Source of the DNA: Enterobacter cancerogenus
Lineage (GTDB): Bacteria; Pseudomonadota; Gammaproteobacteria; Enterobacterales; Enterobacteriaceae
Direction: 5' to 3'
Length of the DNA stretch: 64,000 bases
Assembly: GCF_019047785.1 (NCBI RefSeq)
Contig: NZ_CP077290.1
Location: forward strand, 4,340,001-4,404,000
Positions within the stretch are counted from its first letter, which is position 1. Every line of letters begins with the position of its first letter. Both the position numbers and the translations under genes were made by a program. This document shows positions 42,380-52,091 of the stretch, piece after piece. The notes under the pieces were generated by a model. That model searched no databases and was not told where the DNA came from. It was given only the letters and a program-made list of their open reading frames with translations.

Positions 42380-43120
42380 TTAAGGCTCATTCGGACCAAG
42401 CGGGTAAACGGGGTAGCCATGCTCACGCCACTCCGTGAGCAGCTGCTGCTGCGAGGCGGTTGGCACTTCGCCGCACCACACCAGCAGGGTTTGTCCGTCG
42501 AAAAGGTCGGGGCGAAGCTGGGGGAGGGAATGTGCCAGTACGTCCACACGCCAGCCCCGCTGGGTGGCGATCCACGCTTCCAGCCATAGCCGGGTGGTAT
42601 CGTGAACGTTCCAGCCGACAACCAGGGCATCTTTTCCGCCTTTGTTTCTGGCCGATGCAAGAAAGACGGCGATGTAGTTGATGAGTACCCCGTCCAGCAT
42701 GCTGAGCAGCGCCTGCAGGGTGGTTTGCTGACACTGCAGCCGTCGACGCAGCGGGATAAAAAGATGGGTGATCAAGGTCCGGGCGGGATAATCGCGCCCC
42801 TGCTCTTTAATCCAGGCGCGCAGGCGCTGAAGGTTGCCTGCCTGCAGAAGCCGCAACAGCGTTTCCTGATGCTCGCGCCAGAGATGCTGGGTGTCCGGGT
42901 CGTCCTGGCTGAGCAGATCTTTGACTTTGCCCACCTGTACGCCATTGTCGATCCAGCCTTTGATCTCGCGGATGCGGTCGATATCTGCCTCATTGAACAG
43001 ACGATGACCGCCGTCGGTTCGCTGCGGTTTCAGTAATCCATAACGTCGCTGCCACGCGCGCAGCGTGACGGGATTGATATCACAAAGGAGTGCCACTTCA
43101 CCTATCGTGTAAAGCGCCAT
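42380..43120 (-). CDS. mlrA: MerR-family regulator MlrA (YehV)
   Basis: 246 aa regulator. The N-terminal MerR helix-turn-helix (MALYTIGEVALLCDINPVTLRAWQ stretch, residues 1-70) binds DNA; the rest is a B12-binding-like effector domain lacking an obvious cofactor His motif. In E. coli and Salmonella MlrA activates csgD, and so curli and biofilm formation, with c-di-GMP input. The start at 43120 matches E. coli; the longer frame upstream has no homology. It is divergent from btsS over 217 bases. No csg genes lie in this window. Confidence 0.94.
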   Translation of the reverse strand: MALYTIGEVALLCDINPVTLRAWQRRYGLLKPQRTDGGHRLFNEADIDRIREIKGWIDNGVQVGKVKDLLSQDDPDTQHLWREHQETLLRLLQAGNLQRLRAWIKEQGRDYPARTLITHLFIPLRRRLQCQQTTLQALLSMLDGVLINYIAVFLASARNKGGKDALVVGWNVHDTTRLWLEAWIATQRGWRVDVLAHSLPQLRPDLFDGQTLLVWCGEVPTASQQQLLTEWREHGYPVYPLGPNEP

Positions 43121-43337
43121 AGTTGCCCCCGGCTTGCGCGTTCCCAGCTTAACTGTAGACCCAGTTTGGCGAACCAGGAAGAATTGTCGTTTTTTTGAAC
43201 GAATAATGCCCGTTATGGGGGATATTCGGCAAAAGGTGTGACAGCGAACACGAAATGCGGCTTTTTTGGAATACTTCAAAGAAAGTTTACCGCCATCAGT
43301 GTATGTTACGCGTTTTTGAAATGTGCGGTCCCTGCGT

Positions 43338-45023
43338 ATGTACGAGTTCAATCTGGTGCTGCTGCTGCTTCAGCAGATGTGTGTGTTTCTTGTCATCGCC
43401 TGGCTGATGAGTAAAACGCGCCTGTTCATCCCGCTGATGCAAGTGACCGTTCGTCTCCCGCACAAGCTGCTTTGCTACGTCACCTTCTCTATTTTTTGCA
43501 TCATGGGCACCTATTTCGGGCTGCACATTGAAGACTCCATTGCCAACACGCGCGCCATCGGCGCGGTCATGGGCGGTCTGCTCGGTGGCCCGGTCGTGGG
43601 CGGGCTGGTTGGGTTAACCGGCGGATTGCATCGCTACTCAATGGGCGGCATGACGGCGCTAAGTTGCATGATCTCGACCATTGTTGAAGGGCTGCTCGGT
43701 GGCCTGGTGCACAGCTACATGATCAAACGCGGACGCCCGGATAAAGTCTTTAGCCCGATCACCGCCGGGGCAATTACCTTCGTGGCGGAGATGGCGCAGA
43801 TGGCGATTATTTTGCTGATCGCCCGGCCCTACGAAGACGCGCTGCATCTGGTGAGCAGCATTGCCGCGCCGATGATGGTAACCAACACCGTCGGGGCCGC
43901 GCTGTTTATGCGTATATTGCTCGACAAGCGCGCGATGTTTGAGAAATACACCTCGGCGTTCTCCGCAACGGCGTTAAAAGTCGCCGCGTCGACCGAAGGG
44001 ATCCTGCGCCAGGGCTTTAACGAAGAAAACAGCATGAAGGTGGCGCAGGTGCTTTATCAGGAGCTGGATATCGGCGCGGTCGCGATTACCGACCGTGAAC
44101 GGCTATTGGCCTTTACCGGCACCGGGGACGACCATCATCTGCCGGGCAGGCCGATCTCTTCTGCGTACACCCTGCGCGCCATCGAGACCGGTGAAGTGGT
44201 CTACGCCGACGGCAACGAAGTGCCGTACCGCTGCTCCCTGCATCCGCAGTGCAAGCTCGGCTCTACGCTGGTCATTCCGCTGCGCGGTGAAAACCAGCGG
44301 GTAATGGGCACCATCAAGCTTTATGAAGCGAAGAACCGCCTGTTCAGCTCGATCAACCGCACGCTGGGGGAGGGGATCGCCCAGCTGCTGTCGGCCCAGA
44401 TTCTGGCCGGACAGTATGAACGGCAAAAAGCGCTGCTGACGCAGTCAGAGATCAAGCTTCTGCATGCTCAGGTCAACCCGCATTTCCTGTTTAACGCGCT
44501 CAACACGCTGAAGGCGGTCATTCGCCGTGACAGCGATCAGGCGGCCCAGCTGGTGCAATTCCTGTCGACGTTTTTCCGCAAGAACCTCAAGCGTCCGTCG
44601 GAGATTGTCACCCTGGCGGATGAAGTCGAGCACGTTAACGCCTATCTGCAAATTGAGCAGGCGCGTTTTCAGTCGCGACTGCAGGTGTCACTTTCGGTGC
44701 CGGATGAGCTGGCGTACCAGCACCTTCCGGCCTTTACCCTGCAGCCTATCGTCGAGAATGCCATCAAGCACGGCACGTCGCAGCTGTTAGGGATTGGCGA
44801 GATCACGATTTCTGCCAGCCGGTTTAACCACCATCTGGTGCTGGATATTGAAGATAACGCCGGGCTTTATGCGCCAACCGCATCAGGCGGTTTGGGCATG
44901 AGCCTGGTGGATAAACGCCTGCGTGCGCATTTTGGTGACGACTGCGGGATCACCGTCGCCTGCGAGCCAGACCACTTTACCCGCATTACCTTACGACTGC
45001 CGCTGGAGGAAAACGCATGCTGA
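43338..45023 (+). CDS. btsS: Pyruvate-sensing histidine kinase BtsS (YehU)
   Basis: 561 aa sensor kinase of the LytS family. An N-terminal 5TM-LYT membrane domain (residues 1-195, [23 protein letters not shown]) precedes a GAF-like region and a HPK8 kinase domain with phosphoacceptor His382 in [15 protein letters not shown] and the N-box IVENAIKHG. BtsS is a high-affinity extracellular pyruvate sensor in E. coli. The ATG at 43338 ([13 protein letters not shown]) matches E. coli; the ribosome-binding site is weak. It overlaps btsR by 7 bases. Confidence 0.95.
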   Translation: MYEFNLVLLLLQQMCVFLVIAWLMSKTRLFIPLMQVTVRLPHKLLCYVTFSIFCIMGTYFGLHIEDSIANTRAIGAVMGGLLGGPVVGGLVGLTGGLHRYSMGGMTALSCMISTIVEGLLGGLVHSYMIKRGRPDKVFSPITAGAITFVAEMAQMAIILLIARPYEDALHLVSSIAAPMMVTNTVGAALFMRILLDKRAMFEKYTSAFSATALKVAASTEGILRQGFNEENSMKVAQVLYQELDIGAVAITDRERLLAFTGTGDDHHLPGRPISSAYTLRAIETGEVVYADGNEVPYRCSLHPQCKLGSTLVIPLRGENQRVMGTIKLYEAKNRLFSSINRTLGEGIAQLLSAQILAGQYERQKALLTQSEIKLLHAQVNPHFLFNALNTLKAVIRRDSDQAAQLVQFLSTFFRKNLKRPSEIVTLADEVEHVNAYLQIEQARFQSRLQVSLSVPDELAYQHLPAFTLQPIVENAIKHGTSQLLGIGEITISASRFNHHLVLDIEDNAGLYAPTASGGLGMSLVDKRLRAHFGDDCGITVACEPDHFTRITLRLPLEENAC

Positions 45024-45736
45024 GAGTGCTGATTGTGGATGATGAGCCGCTCGCACGGGAAAACCTGGGCGTTCTGTTGCAGGAGCACAGTGATATTAAG
45101 GTGGTAGGAGAGTGTGCCAATGCCATCGAGGCGATTGGCGCGGTGCACAAGTTGCGCCCGGACGTGCTGTTTCTCGACATCCAGATGCCGCGCATCAGCG
45201 GCCTGGAGATGGTGGGGATGCTCGATCCCCAGCACCGTCCCTATATCGTGTTTTTGACGGCCTTTGATGAATATGCCGTGAAAGCCTTTGAAGAACATGC
45301 GTTTGATTATCTGCTAAAGCCGATCGAGGAGAAGCGTCTGGAAAAGACGCTGACCCGCCTGCGCCAGGAGCGTGGCGTGCAGGATGTGACCCTGCTGCCG
45401 GAGAACCAGCAGCCGCTGAAGTTCATCCCCTGCACCGGACACAGCCGAATTTATCTACTGCAAATGGATGACGTCGCCTTTGTCAGCAGCCGGCTGAGCG
45501 GCGTGTACGTCACCAGCGCCGAGGGCAACGAAGGGTTCACCGAACTGACGCTGCGCACGCTGGAGAGCCGCACCCCGCTGATCCGCTGTCACAGACAGTA
45601 TCTGGTTAATATGGCGCATCTCAAGGAGATCCGTCTTGAGGATAACGGCCAGGCCGAGCTGGTGCTGCGGGCCGGACAAACGGTTCCCGTCAGTCGTCGC
45701 TACCTGAAAAGTTTGAAAGAAGCGATTGGCCTGTAA
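45017..45736 (+). CDS. btsR: LytTR response regulator BtsR (YehT)
   Basis: 239 aa response regulator. The receiver domain (1-120) has the phosphorylated Asp54 ([12 protein letters not shown]) and acidic pocket VDDE; the C-terminal LytTR DNA-binding domain (135-239) includes [22 protein letters not shown]. In E. coli it activates the pyruvate transporter gene btsT, which is not in this window. Its start overlaps the btsS stop, so the two are co-translated. Confidence 0.96.
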   Translation: MLRVLIVDDEPLARENLGVLLQEHSDIKVVGECANAIEAIGAVHKLRPDVLFLDIQMPRISGLEMVGMLDPQHRPYIVFLTAFDEYAVKAFEEHAFDYLLKPIEEKRLEKTLTRLRQERGVQDVTLLPENQQPLKFIPCTGHSRIYLLQMDDVAFVSSRLSGVYVTSAEGNEGFTELTLRTLESRTPLIRCHRQYLVNMAHLKEIRLEDNGQAELVLRAGQTVPVSRRYLKSLKEAIGL

Positions 45737-45783
45737 AACTGGTACACTGCGCGCCATTGCAACATCGAAAGTTAAAGGCACTC

Positions 45784-46254
45784 ATGATTAGTAATGACAT
45801 TCTTCGTAGCCTGCGCTACACCCTGAAAGCAAACAATAACGACATGGTGCGCATTCTTGCGCTGTCCGATATGGAAGCCACGTCGGCAGGTTTCGATACC
45901 TGGATGACCAAAGAAGATGAAGAGGGTTTTGTACGCTGCCCGGACATTATTCTGTCTGGCTTCCTGAACGGCCTGATTTACGACAAGCGCGGCAAAGATG
46001 AGTCTGCACCCGAGCTGGCGCTGGAGCGCCGCGTGAATAACAACACCGTACTGAAAAAACTGCGCATCGCCTTCTCACTGAAGACTGACGATATTGTGGC
46101 GATCATGACCGAGCAAAAATACCGCGTATCGGTGCCGGAAGTGACCGCTATGATGCGCGCACCGGATCATAAAAACTACCGCGAGTGCGGCGACCAGTTT
46201 CTGCGTAACTTCCTGCGCGGGCTGACCCACCGGGTGCATCACCCGAAAGCGTGA
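45784..46254 (+). CDS. yehS: DUF1456 protein YehS
   Basis: 156 aa protein made of two repeated DUF1456 modules, about residues 1-70 (SNDILRSLRYTLKANNNDM) and 85-150 (NNNTVLKKLRIAFSLKTDDI). It is likely cytoplasmic; its function is unknown. The start ATG at 45784 gives MISNDILRSLRY, as in E. coli YehS. It follows btsR by 47 bases and converges with metG. Confidence 0.92.
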   Translation: MISNDILRSLRYTLKANNNDMVRILALSDMEATSAGFDTWMTKEDEEGFVRCPDIILSGFLNGLIYDKRGKDESAPELALERRVNNNTVLKKLRIAFSLKTDDIVAIMTEQKYRVSVPEVTAMMRAPDHKNYRECGDQFLRNFLRGLTHRVHHPKA

Positions 46255-46278
46255 TTTTAGCCGGTTGGCGGCCTGATG

Positions 46279-46304
46279 CCCTCACCCCGCCCCTCTCCCA
46301 GAGG
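46279..46304. repeat. Intergenic CCCTCACCCC-type repeat, copy 3
   Basis: CCCTCACCCCGCCCCTCTCC and CAGAGG lie in the yehS/metG convergent gap. They are a shortened form of the units at 30406 and 30785. Confidence 0.5.
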
Positions 46305-46328
46305 AAGAAAACACGTTGCAAAAAAAAA

Positions 46329-46353
46329 CCGGAGATCAACTCCGGCTTTTTTG
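46329..46353. terminator. Bidirectional terminator between yehS and metG
   Basis: CCGGAG (46329-46334) and CTCCGG (46340-46345) are flanked by an eight-A run and a T-run, so the hairpin can terminate both yehS (+) and metG (-). Confidence 0.88.
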
Positions 46354-48387
46354 TTATTTCACCTGCTGACCCGGCTTCGCGCCTTCGTCAGGGCTTAACA
46401 GGAAGATATCTTTCCCGCCAGGACCTGCCGCCATCACCATCCCTTCAGAGATGCCGAAGCGCATTTTGCGCGGCGCAAGGTTCGCAACCATCACCGTCTG
46501 GCGACCAATAAGCACCTGCGGATCGGGATAGGCAGAACGGATGCCGGAGAAGACGTTACGCTTCTCGCCACCCAGATCCAGCGTCAGGCGCAGCAGCTTG
46601 TCAGAGCCTTCGACGAATTCCGCGTTTTCAATCAGCGCCACGCGCAGGTCGACTTTGGCGAAATCATCAAAGGTGATGGTCTCCTGAATCGGATCGTCTG
46701 CCAGCGGGCCGGTTACCGGCGCAGCGGCAGCCTTCACCTCTTCTTTGGAGGCCTCGACCAGGGCGTCAACCTGCTTCATTTCGATGCGGTTATACAGCGC
46801 CTTGAAGGTGTTGACCTTGTGGCCGAGCAGCGGTTGCTGGATGGCATCCCAGGTCAGCTCGGTGTTCAGGAAGGCTTCAGCACGCGCAGAGAGCTGCGGC
46901 AGAACCGGCTTGAGCCAGGTCATCAGCACGCGGAACATATTCAGGCCCATGGTGCAGATAGCCTGAAGGTCCGCATCGCGGCCTTCCTGCTTAGCGACAA
47001 CCCACGGTGCCTGCTCGTCAACGTAGCGGTTAGCCACGTCAGCCAGCGCCATGATTTCACGAATCGCTTTACCGAATTCACGGCTTTCCCAGGCGTCGCC
47101 AATCGCAGCGGCGGCGTCGGTGAAGGTTTTGTACAGCTCAGGATCGGCCAGTTCGGCAGACAGCACGCCGTCAAAACGCTTGGCGATAAAGCCCGCGTTA
47201 CGGGAGGCCAGGTTCACCACCTTGTTGACGATGTCCGCGTTAACGCGCTGGACGAAATCTTCGAGGTTCAGGTCGATATCGTCGATGCGTGAAGAGAGCT
47301 TCGCGGTGTAGTAGTAACGCAGGCTGTCCGCGTCGAAATGGTTCAGCCAGGTGCTGGCTTTAATAAAGGTGCCGCGGGATTTAGACATCTTCGCGCCGTT
47401 CACCGTCACATAGCCGTGCACGAACAGGTTGGTTGGCTTGCGGAAGTTGCTGCCTTCCAGCATCGCCGGCCAGAACAGGCTGTGGAAGTAAACGATATCT
47501 TTGCCGATGAAGTGGTACAGCTCGGCGTCGGAATCTTTCTTCCAGTATTCGTCAAAGCTGGTGGTGTCGCCGCGTTTGTCGCACAGGTTCTTGAACGAGC
47601 CCATGTAGCCGATAGGCGCATCCAGCCAGACGTAGAAATATTTGCCCGGCGCGTTCGGGATCTCGAAGCCGAAATAAGGTGCATCGCGGGAGATATCCCA
47701 CTGCTGCAGACCGGATTCGAACCACTCCTGCATTTTATTGGCGACCTGCTCCTGCAGCGCACCGCTGCGGGTCCACGCCTGCAGCATTTCGCTAAACGAC
47801 GGCAGATCGAAGAAGAAGTGCTCAGAGTCGCGCATGACAGGCGTTGCGCCGGACACCACGGATTTCGGCTCGATAAGCTCGGTCGGGCTGTAGGTCGCGC
47901 CGCACACTTCGCAGTTATCGCCGTACTGATCCGGGGATTTACATTTCGGGCAGGTGCCTTTGACGAAACGGTCCGGCAGGAACATGCCTTTTTCCGGATC
48001 GTAGAGCTGAGAGATGGTGCGGTTTTTGATAAAACCGTTCTCTTTCAGACGGGTGTAGATAAGCTCAGACAGCTCGCGGTTCTCGTCGCTGTGCGTCGAG
48101 TGGTAGTTGTCATAGCTGATGTCAAAACCGGCGAAATCCGTCTGGTGCTCCTGACTCATTTCACCGATCATCTGCTCCGGGCTGATGCCGAGCTGCTGCG
48201 CTTTCAGCATGATCGGCGTGCCGTGGGCGTCGTCTGCACAGATGAAGTTGACCTCGTTGCCGCGCATTCGCTGGTAACGGACCCAGACATCAGCCTGGAT
48301 ATGCTCCAGCATGTGGCCGAGGTGGATTGAGCCGTTGGCGTACGGCAGTGCGCACGTTACCAGAATTTTTTTCGCGACTTGAGTCAT
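46354..48387 (-). CDS. metG: Methionyl-tRNA synthetase
   Basis: 677 aa class I synthetase, as in E. coli. It charges tRNA-Met and initiator tRNA in the cytoplasm. The HIGH motif is HLGH in [11 protein letters not shown] (about residues 12-24), the zinc knuckle is CPKC...CEVC (about 146-162), and KMSKSRGT is near 333. The C-terminal 110 residues are a tRNA-binding OB fold ([20 protein letters not shown]) used for dimerisation. The start at 48387 ([17 protein letters not shown]) was taken over one three codons upstream by match with E. coli. It is divergent from mrp. Confidence 0.97.
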   Translation of the reverse strand: MTQVAKKILVTCALPYANGSIHLGHMLEHIQADVWVRYQRMRGNEVNFICADDAHGTPIMLKAQQLGISPEQMIGEMSQEHQTDFAGFDISYDNYHSTHSDENRELSELIYTRLKENGFIKNRTISQLYDPEKGMFLPDRFVKGTCPKCKSPDQYGDNCEVCGATYSPTELIEPKSVVSGATPVMRDSEHFFFDLPSFSEMLQAWTRSGALQEQVANKMQEWFESGLQQWDISRDAPYFGFEIPNAPGKYFYVWLDAPIGYMGSFKNLCDKRGDTTSFDEYWKKDSDAELYHFIGKDIVYFHSLFWPAMLEGSNFRKPTNLFVHGYVTVNGAKMSKSRGTFIKASTWLNHFDADSLRYYYTAKLSSRIDDIDLNLEDFVQRVNADIVNKVVNLASRNAGFIAKRFDGVLSAELADPELYKTFTDAAAAIGDAWESREFGKAIREIMALADVANRYVDEQAPWVVAKQEGRDADLQAICTMGLNMFRVLMTWLKPVLPQLSARAEAFLNTELTWDAIQQPLLGHKVNTFKALYNRIEMKQVDALVEASKEEVKAAAAPVTGPLADDPIQETITFDDFAKVDLRVALIENAEFVEGSDKLLRLTLDLGGEKRNVFSGIRSAYPDPQVLIGRQTVMVANLAPRKMRFGISEGMVMAAGPGGKDIFLLSPDEGAKPGQQVK

Positions 48388-48523
48388 AGTAGTCATTACT
48401 TCTTTTAACTGTGAAAAGGGTTTTTGATATTACCAAAAGGGGCATTATTAAGTAAGCACAAACCACGGCCTTTCAGGTAAACTTGTCATCTAAGGTCTTA
48501 TTCACAAGAACAAAGGAGTCGGG

Positions 48524-49633
48524 ATGAGTTCTCAATCCCAGGCCAAATCACCGGAAGCCTTACGAGCAATGGTCGCCGGGACGCTGGCTAATTTTCAGCA
48601 TCCAACCCTGAAGCACAATCTCACCACGCTGAAAGCGCTTCACCACGTCGCATGGCTGGACGACACGCTGCATATTGAACTGCAGATGCCGTTCGTCTGG
48701 ACCAGCGCATTTGATGTCCTCAAAGAGCAAACCAGTTCCGAACTGCTGCGCATCACCGGTGCAAAAGCGATTGACTGGAAGCTGAGCCACAGCATCGCCA
48801 CGCTTAAGCGCGTGAAAAACCAGCCGGGCATTAATGGCGTCAAAATTATCATTGCCGTCAGCTCTGGCAAGGGCGGAGTAGGTAAGTCCTCCACCGCGGT
48901 CAACCTGGCGCTGGCGCTGGCTGCCGAAGGGGCGAAAGTCGGTATTCTGGATGCGGATATTTACGGTCCGTCCATCCCGGCTATGCTGGGCGCAGAAAAC
49001 CAGCGTCCAACCTCGCCGGACGGCACCCACATGGCACCGATTATGGCGCACGGTCTGGCAACCAACTCTATCGGTTATCTGGTTACAGACGATAACGCGA
49101 TGGTCTGGCGTGGCCCGATGGCCAGCAAAGCGCTGCTGCAAATGCTGCAGGAAACGATGTGGCCGGATCTGGATTACCTGGTGCTGGATATGCCGCCGGG
49201 CACCGGTGATATCCAGCTGACGCTGGCGCAGAACATTCCCGTGACGGGCGCAGTGGTTGTGACCACGCCGCAGGATATTGCCCTGATCGACGCCAAAAAA
49301 GGCATCGTGATGTTCGAGAAAGTTGACGTGCCGGTGCTGGGCATTGTCGAGAACATGAGCATGCATATCTGCAGCAACTGCGGGCATCATGAGCCTATTT
49401 TCGGCACTGGTGGTGCAGAGAAACTGGCCGCGCAGTATCACACTCAATTGCTGGGTCAGATGCCGCTGCACATTACCCTGCGTGAAGATCTGGATAGCGG
49501 AAAACCGACGGTCGTCAGCCGTCCGGACAGTGAATTTGCCGAGATGTATCGTCAACTGGCGGGGCGCGTTGCGGCGCAACTCTACTGGCAGGGCGAAATC
49601 ATTCCGGGCGAAATCGCCTTCCGCGCGGTGTAA
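48524..49633 (+). CDS. mrp: Iron-sulfur cluster carrier protein Mrp/ApbC
   Basis: 369 aa P-loop ATPase of the Mrp/NBP35 family, same length as E. coli Mrp. An N-terminal MIP18-like domain (1-95) is followed by the deviant Walker A SSGKGGVGKSSTA (about 115-127), LDADIYGPSIP, and the bridging CxxC in HICSNCGHHEP. It carries [4Fe-4S] clusters to apoproteins in the cytoplasm. The ATG follows AAAGGAGTCGGG. It is divergent from metG, the conserved arrangement. Confidence 0.95.
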   Translation: MSSQSQAKSPEALRAMVAGTLANFQHPTLKHNLTTLKALHHVAWLDDTLHIELQMPFVWTSAFDVLKEQTSSELLRITGAKAIDWKLSHSIATLKRVKNQPGINGVKIIIAVSSGKGGVGKSSTAVNLALALAAEGAKVGILDADIYGPSIPAMLGAENQRPTSPDGTHMAPIMAHGLATNSIGYLVTDDNAMVWRGPMASKALLQMLQETMWPDLDYLVLDMPPGTGDIQLTLAQNIPVTGAVVVTTPQDIALIDAKKGIVMFEKVDVPVLGIVENMSMHICSNCGHHEPIFGTGGAEKLAAQYHTQLLGQMPLHITLREDLDSGKPTVVSRPDSEFAEMYRQLAGRVAAQLYWQGEIIPGEIAFRAV

Positions 49634-49648
49634 TTCTTCTGCGTTGAG

Positions 49649-49724
49649 TGCCGGGTGATGGCTTCGCCTTCCCCGGCCTGTGAAATACGGTTTTGTAAGT
49701 CAGGTACGCGAAGCGCCACCTGAC
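49649..49724. repeat. REP-type pair after mrp
   Basis: GTGCCGGGTGATGGCTTCGCC is followed by AAGTCAGGTACGCGAAGCGCC in opposite orientation. It is a diverged BIME in the convergent mrp/acetyltransferase gap, related to the elements at 7504 and 33336. Confidence 0.7.
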
Positions 49725-50210
49725 TTAACCAGGCCGATAGTGCATCAAATAATACTCGCCTTCCGGCGAATCTCCCGTCGCCTCGATGTACCAGCCGTGA
49801 CGCTGGTAAAACGCAACCGCCCGTTCATTCTTGACCAGACACTTCAGTGCGCCAGTGCTGGTGAAGGTCTTTTGCACCTGCTCCAGCAATACGCTGCCAA
49901 CCCCAAGTCCCTGATACTCCGGGCCGACGAACAGGTTGTGCAGGAAGTTATCGTTAGGCCAGACGGAGGCAAACCCCACGCGATGGCCGTTTTGCACCGC
50001 CACCCAGATTTGCTCGTCGAGGGTGACCGCGTCAAAATCCTCCAGCTGCCAGTCTTCACTGTTCAGCCAGGGCCAGGCTTCGCGCCGGGCATGAAGAAAC
50101 AGCGTGCGCAGGAAAGGACGATCGCTTTCCTGCCACGGACGGACGAAAACGGGATTAGCGGTGATAGAAGATATCGCCGTTGTACGCTTTGTAGATCTTG
50201 CCATCGGCAT
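49725..50210 (-). CDS. GNAT family N-acetyltransferase (start uncertain)
   Basis: The conserved GNAT domain starts at FVRPWQESDRPFLRTLF and includes the acetyl-CoA loop PEYQGLGVGSVLLEQVQ and CLVKNERAVAFYQRHGW. Substrate unknown. The start is unclear: the frame offers a TTG at 50216 and ATGs at 50210 and 50204, none with a good ribosome-binding site, and all fall inside the upstream rcnB-like gene (its stop is at 50155). Translation may therefore be coupled to that gene and may begin at a rarer codon closer to ITANPVFVRPW. Confidence 0.75.
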   Translation of the reverse strand: MPMARSTKRTTAISSITANPVFVRPWQESDRPFLRTLFLHARREAWPWLNSEDWQLEDFDAVTLDEQIWVAVQNGHRVGFASVWPNDNFLHNLFVGPEYQGLGVGSVLLEQVQKTFTSTGALKCLVKNERAVAFYQRHGWYIEATGDSPEGEYYLMHYRPG

Positions 50211-50487
50211 CGCCAATCAGGACGTAATTCTCGCCCATGTAAGTCCAGTGTGTGCCAGCATCCGGCGCCGGAAGGTTACGGAGCTGATACTGCTTGATCG
50301 TGTATTCTGGCGTTTGATACATCGCAGGTGCCGTATCGCCAATTTTGAACTTAGTGAAATCGGCAATGAACTCTTGCTCTTCATAGGCCTTGATGCCAGA
50401 AGGCGCAGACGCTGTTTGCGGGGCCGCGGACGCTGCACCCGCCAGAGACATCATTACACCCAGAAGCAGCCATTTATGCTTAGCCAT
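50155..50487 (-). CDS. RcnB family periplasmic protein
   Basis: 110 aa exported protein with a signal peptide ending near residue 21 (AGAASA). The mature part aligns over its whole length with E. coli RcnB (shared segments RNLPAPDAGTHWTYMG and DGKIYKAYNGDIFYHR), a periplasmic protein needed for nickel and cobalt homeostasis with the RcnA exporter. No rcnA or rcnR is nearby, so this is an orphan or a second copy. The ATG at 50487 follows CTGGAG by 4 bases. It overlaps the likely start of the acetyltransferase behind it. Confidence 0.86.
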   Translation of the reverse strand: MAKHKWLLLGVMMSLAGAASAAPQTASAPSGIKAYEEQEFIADFTKFKIGDTAPAMYQTPEYTIKQYQLRNLPAPDAGTHWTYMGENYVLIGDADGKIYKAYNGDIFYHR

Positions 50488-50705
50488 TTTTTCTCCAGTT
50501 ATACCGTTACTGATACTCACAGCCTGCTGTTGCGTTGACAGTGTGGCAGATAGCCTATTTTAAGTACCCCAGCAGAGGTTGTTCGAAAAAAAATGTAACA
50601 AAAATGGACGGTTTTGTGTAGGACAAAAGGTTAATGATATATTTTTCGTGAATATAAAAACCTCAGACTAATTCATTGCTGTGATATTTTTTTTAATTAA
50701 TTCTG

Positions 50706-50752
50706 AAAATGCATGCCAGATATAATTTTATAATAAATATGGCATGCATTTT
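50706..50752 (+). repeat. 13-bp perfect inverted repeat in the gfcE leader
   Basis: AAAATGCATGCCA (50706-50718) and TGGCATGCATTTT (50740-50752) are exact complements, separated by 21 AT-rich bases. The right arm ends in TTTT, so a folded RNA could act as a conditional terminator. It may also be a DNA operator. Confidence 0.75.
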
Positions 50753-50792
50753 ATCAAAAGAAGTTTTAAGCTAATAAAAGCAGAGCCGTTTA

Positions 50793-50824
50793 AACATTGC
50801 TCGCGGATTTTTGGTAGCAATGTT
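50793..50824 (+). repeat. 9-bp perfect inverted repeat in the gfcE leader
   Basis: AACATTGCT (50793-50801) and AGCAATGTT (50816-50824) pair across 14 bases that include TTTTTGGTAGC. The GGTAGC sequence resembles the core of the RfaH ops element (GGCGGTAGC), but the match is short. Confidence 0.6.
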
Positions 50825-50933
50825 AATTCTGCTCACCATTCGATGACGCATGCTTTATCTGTTTTATTTAATTCAGTTTTTAATAAAAAAGTGGTGACAT
50901 CAGTATGTTGCCGTATGCGCGTCCGTCGCGTTC

Positions 50934-52091
50934 ATGAATAAAAAATTTATACAAATGAAAAGCACAACAACATTCTCTGTAATTTTCTTAACAATATCTC
51001 AATTAACGGGTTGCGTATTTTCTCCAGGGCAAAATCTCAGCACGACCGGAAAAAATATTGTCGCATCTTCGGATGAAACTAATTTAGATAAACGCATAGA
51101 CGTCTATCCTCTAACACCTTCAATTATCGAAAAACTGCGCCCTGCGGAATCGAAATCTCAGCCGAATCCTAAACTGGATGAGCAGATCAAAAACTGGGAA
51201 TACCGCATCGGAGCGGGTGACATTTTGACCGTCACCGTGTGGGACCACCCTGAGCTCACCACCCCGGCGGGGCAGTACCGCAGCGCAAGCGACACCGGCA
51301 ACTGGGTGAATGCAGACGGTACGCTTTTCTATCCTTACGTCGGCAAGCTCAACGTGCTGGGAAAAACCGTGGCAGAGGTGCGCGAAGCGATTACCCGCAA
51401 GCTGGATAGCGTCATTGAAAGCCCGCAGGTCGATGTCAGCGTGGCCGCGTTCCGGTCGCAAAAAGCGTATGTCACCGGCGAAGTGGCTAAATCCGGCCAG
51501 CAGCCCATCACCAACATTCCCTTGACGGTGATGGATGCGGTCAATGCGGCGGGCGGGTTGTCTGTCGATGCGGACTGGCGAAACGTGGTGCTCACCCACA
51601 ACGGCGAGGACTCACGCCTCTCGCTCTACGCGCTGATGCAAAAAGGCGACCTGACGCAGAATAAACTGCTTCATCCCGGCGACATTCTATTTATTCCGCG
51701 CAACGACGCCCTGAAAGTGTTCGTGATGGGCGAAGTTGTTAAGCAAAGCACCCTCAAAATGGATCGCAGCGGCATGACGCTTGCCGAAGCGCTGAGCAGT
51801 GCAGGCGGCCTGAATCAGGATATGGCGGATGCCACGGGGATCTTTGTCATTCGTTCCGTTGCGAAGAAAGGCCTGCAGGACAAAATTGCCAGCATCTACC
51901 AGCTGAATGCACAGGATGCGTCTGCCATGGTGTTAGGCACGGAATTCCAGCTTGAACCCTATGACATCGTCTACGTCACGACCGCGCCGCTGTCGCGCTG
52001 GAACCGCGTGATAAGCCAGCTTGTTCCGACGATCAGGGGCGTTCACGACCTGACCGAAACGGTGCGTTACATCAGATCGTGGCCGCAATAA
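50934..52091 (+). CDS. gfcE: Polysaccharide export outer-membrane lipoprotein (GfcE/Wza family)
   Basis: 385 aa lipoprotein with the lipobox LTGC (Cys at about residue 27). The poly-export domain ([20 protein letters not shown]) and two SLBB domains ([19 protein letters not shown], and [20 protein letters not shown]) follow, then a C-terminal membrane-spanning helix. It forms the outer-membrane export octamer for polysaccharide. It is closer to GfcE of the group 4 capsule system than to Wza (shared [19 protein letters not shown]). The start at 50934 has a weak ribosome-binding site; 50955 is an alternative. The next gene overlaps its stop. Confidence 0.88.
   Translation: MNKKFIQMKSTTTFSVIFLTISQLTGCVFSPGQNLSTTGKNIVASSDETNLDKRIDVYPLTPSIIEKLRPAESKSQPNPKLDEQIKNWEYRIGAGDILTVTVWDHPELTTPAGQYRSASDTGNWVNADGTLFYPYVGKLNVLGKTVAEVREAITRKLDSVIESPQVDVSVAAFRSQKAYVTGEVAKSGQQPITNIPLTVMDAVNAAGGLSVDADWRNVVLTHNGEDSRLSLYALMQKGDLTQNKLLHPGDILFIPRNDALKVFVMGEVVKQSTLKMDRSGMTLAEALSSAGGLNQDMADATGIFVIRSVAKKGLQDKIASIYQLNAQDASAMVLGTEFQLEPYDIVYVTTAPLSRWNRVISQLVPTIRGVHDLTETVRYIRSWPQ

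Larger units (their letters stand above)
50488..50933 (+). promoter_or_regulatory. 446-base AT-rich leader of the export operon
   Basis: No gene is supported here; a 65-codon frame at 50744-50941 has no recognisable features. The region is distinctly AT-rich compared with its neighbours, with runs of A and T around 50585-50710. It carries two perfect inverted repeats, listed separately. It should contain the promoter and a long untranslated leader for gfcE-etp-etk, and the promoter for the divergent rcnB-like gene. Confidence 0.6.

Noticed and set aside
47338..48330. 330-codon plus-strand frame opposite metG
   Set aside because: It is antisense to a highly conserved synthetase gene and has no domain or start signal.
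48560..49579. 339-codon minus-strand frame opposite mrp
   Set aside because: A shadow of the conserved mrp frame with no protein features.
50811..50822. RfaH ops element before gfcE
   Set aside because: Only GGTAGC of the ops core is matched and the rest of JUMPstart is absent, so I do not call it a site; it is mentioned only as a possibility.
50744..50941. 65-codon frame in the gfcE leader
   Set aside because: It starts within the right arm of an inverted repeat, has no ribosome-binding site or domain, and is better explained as untranslated leader.
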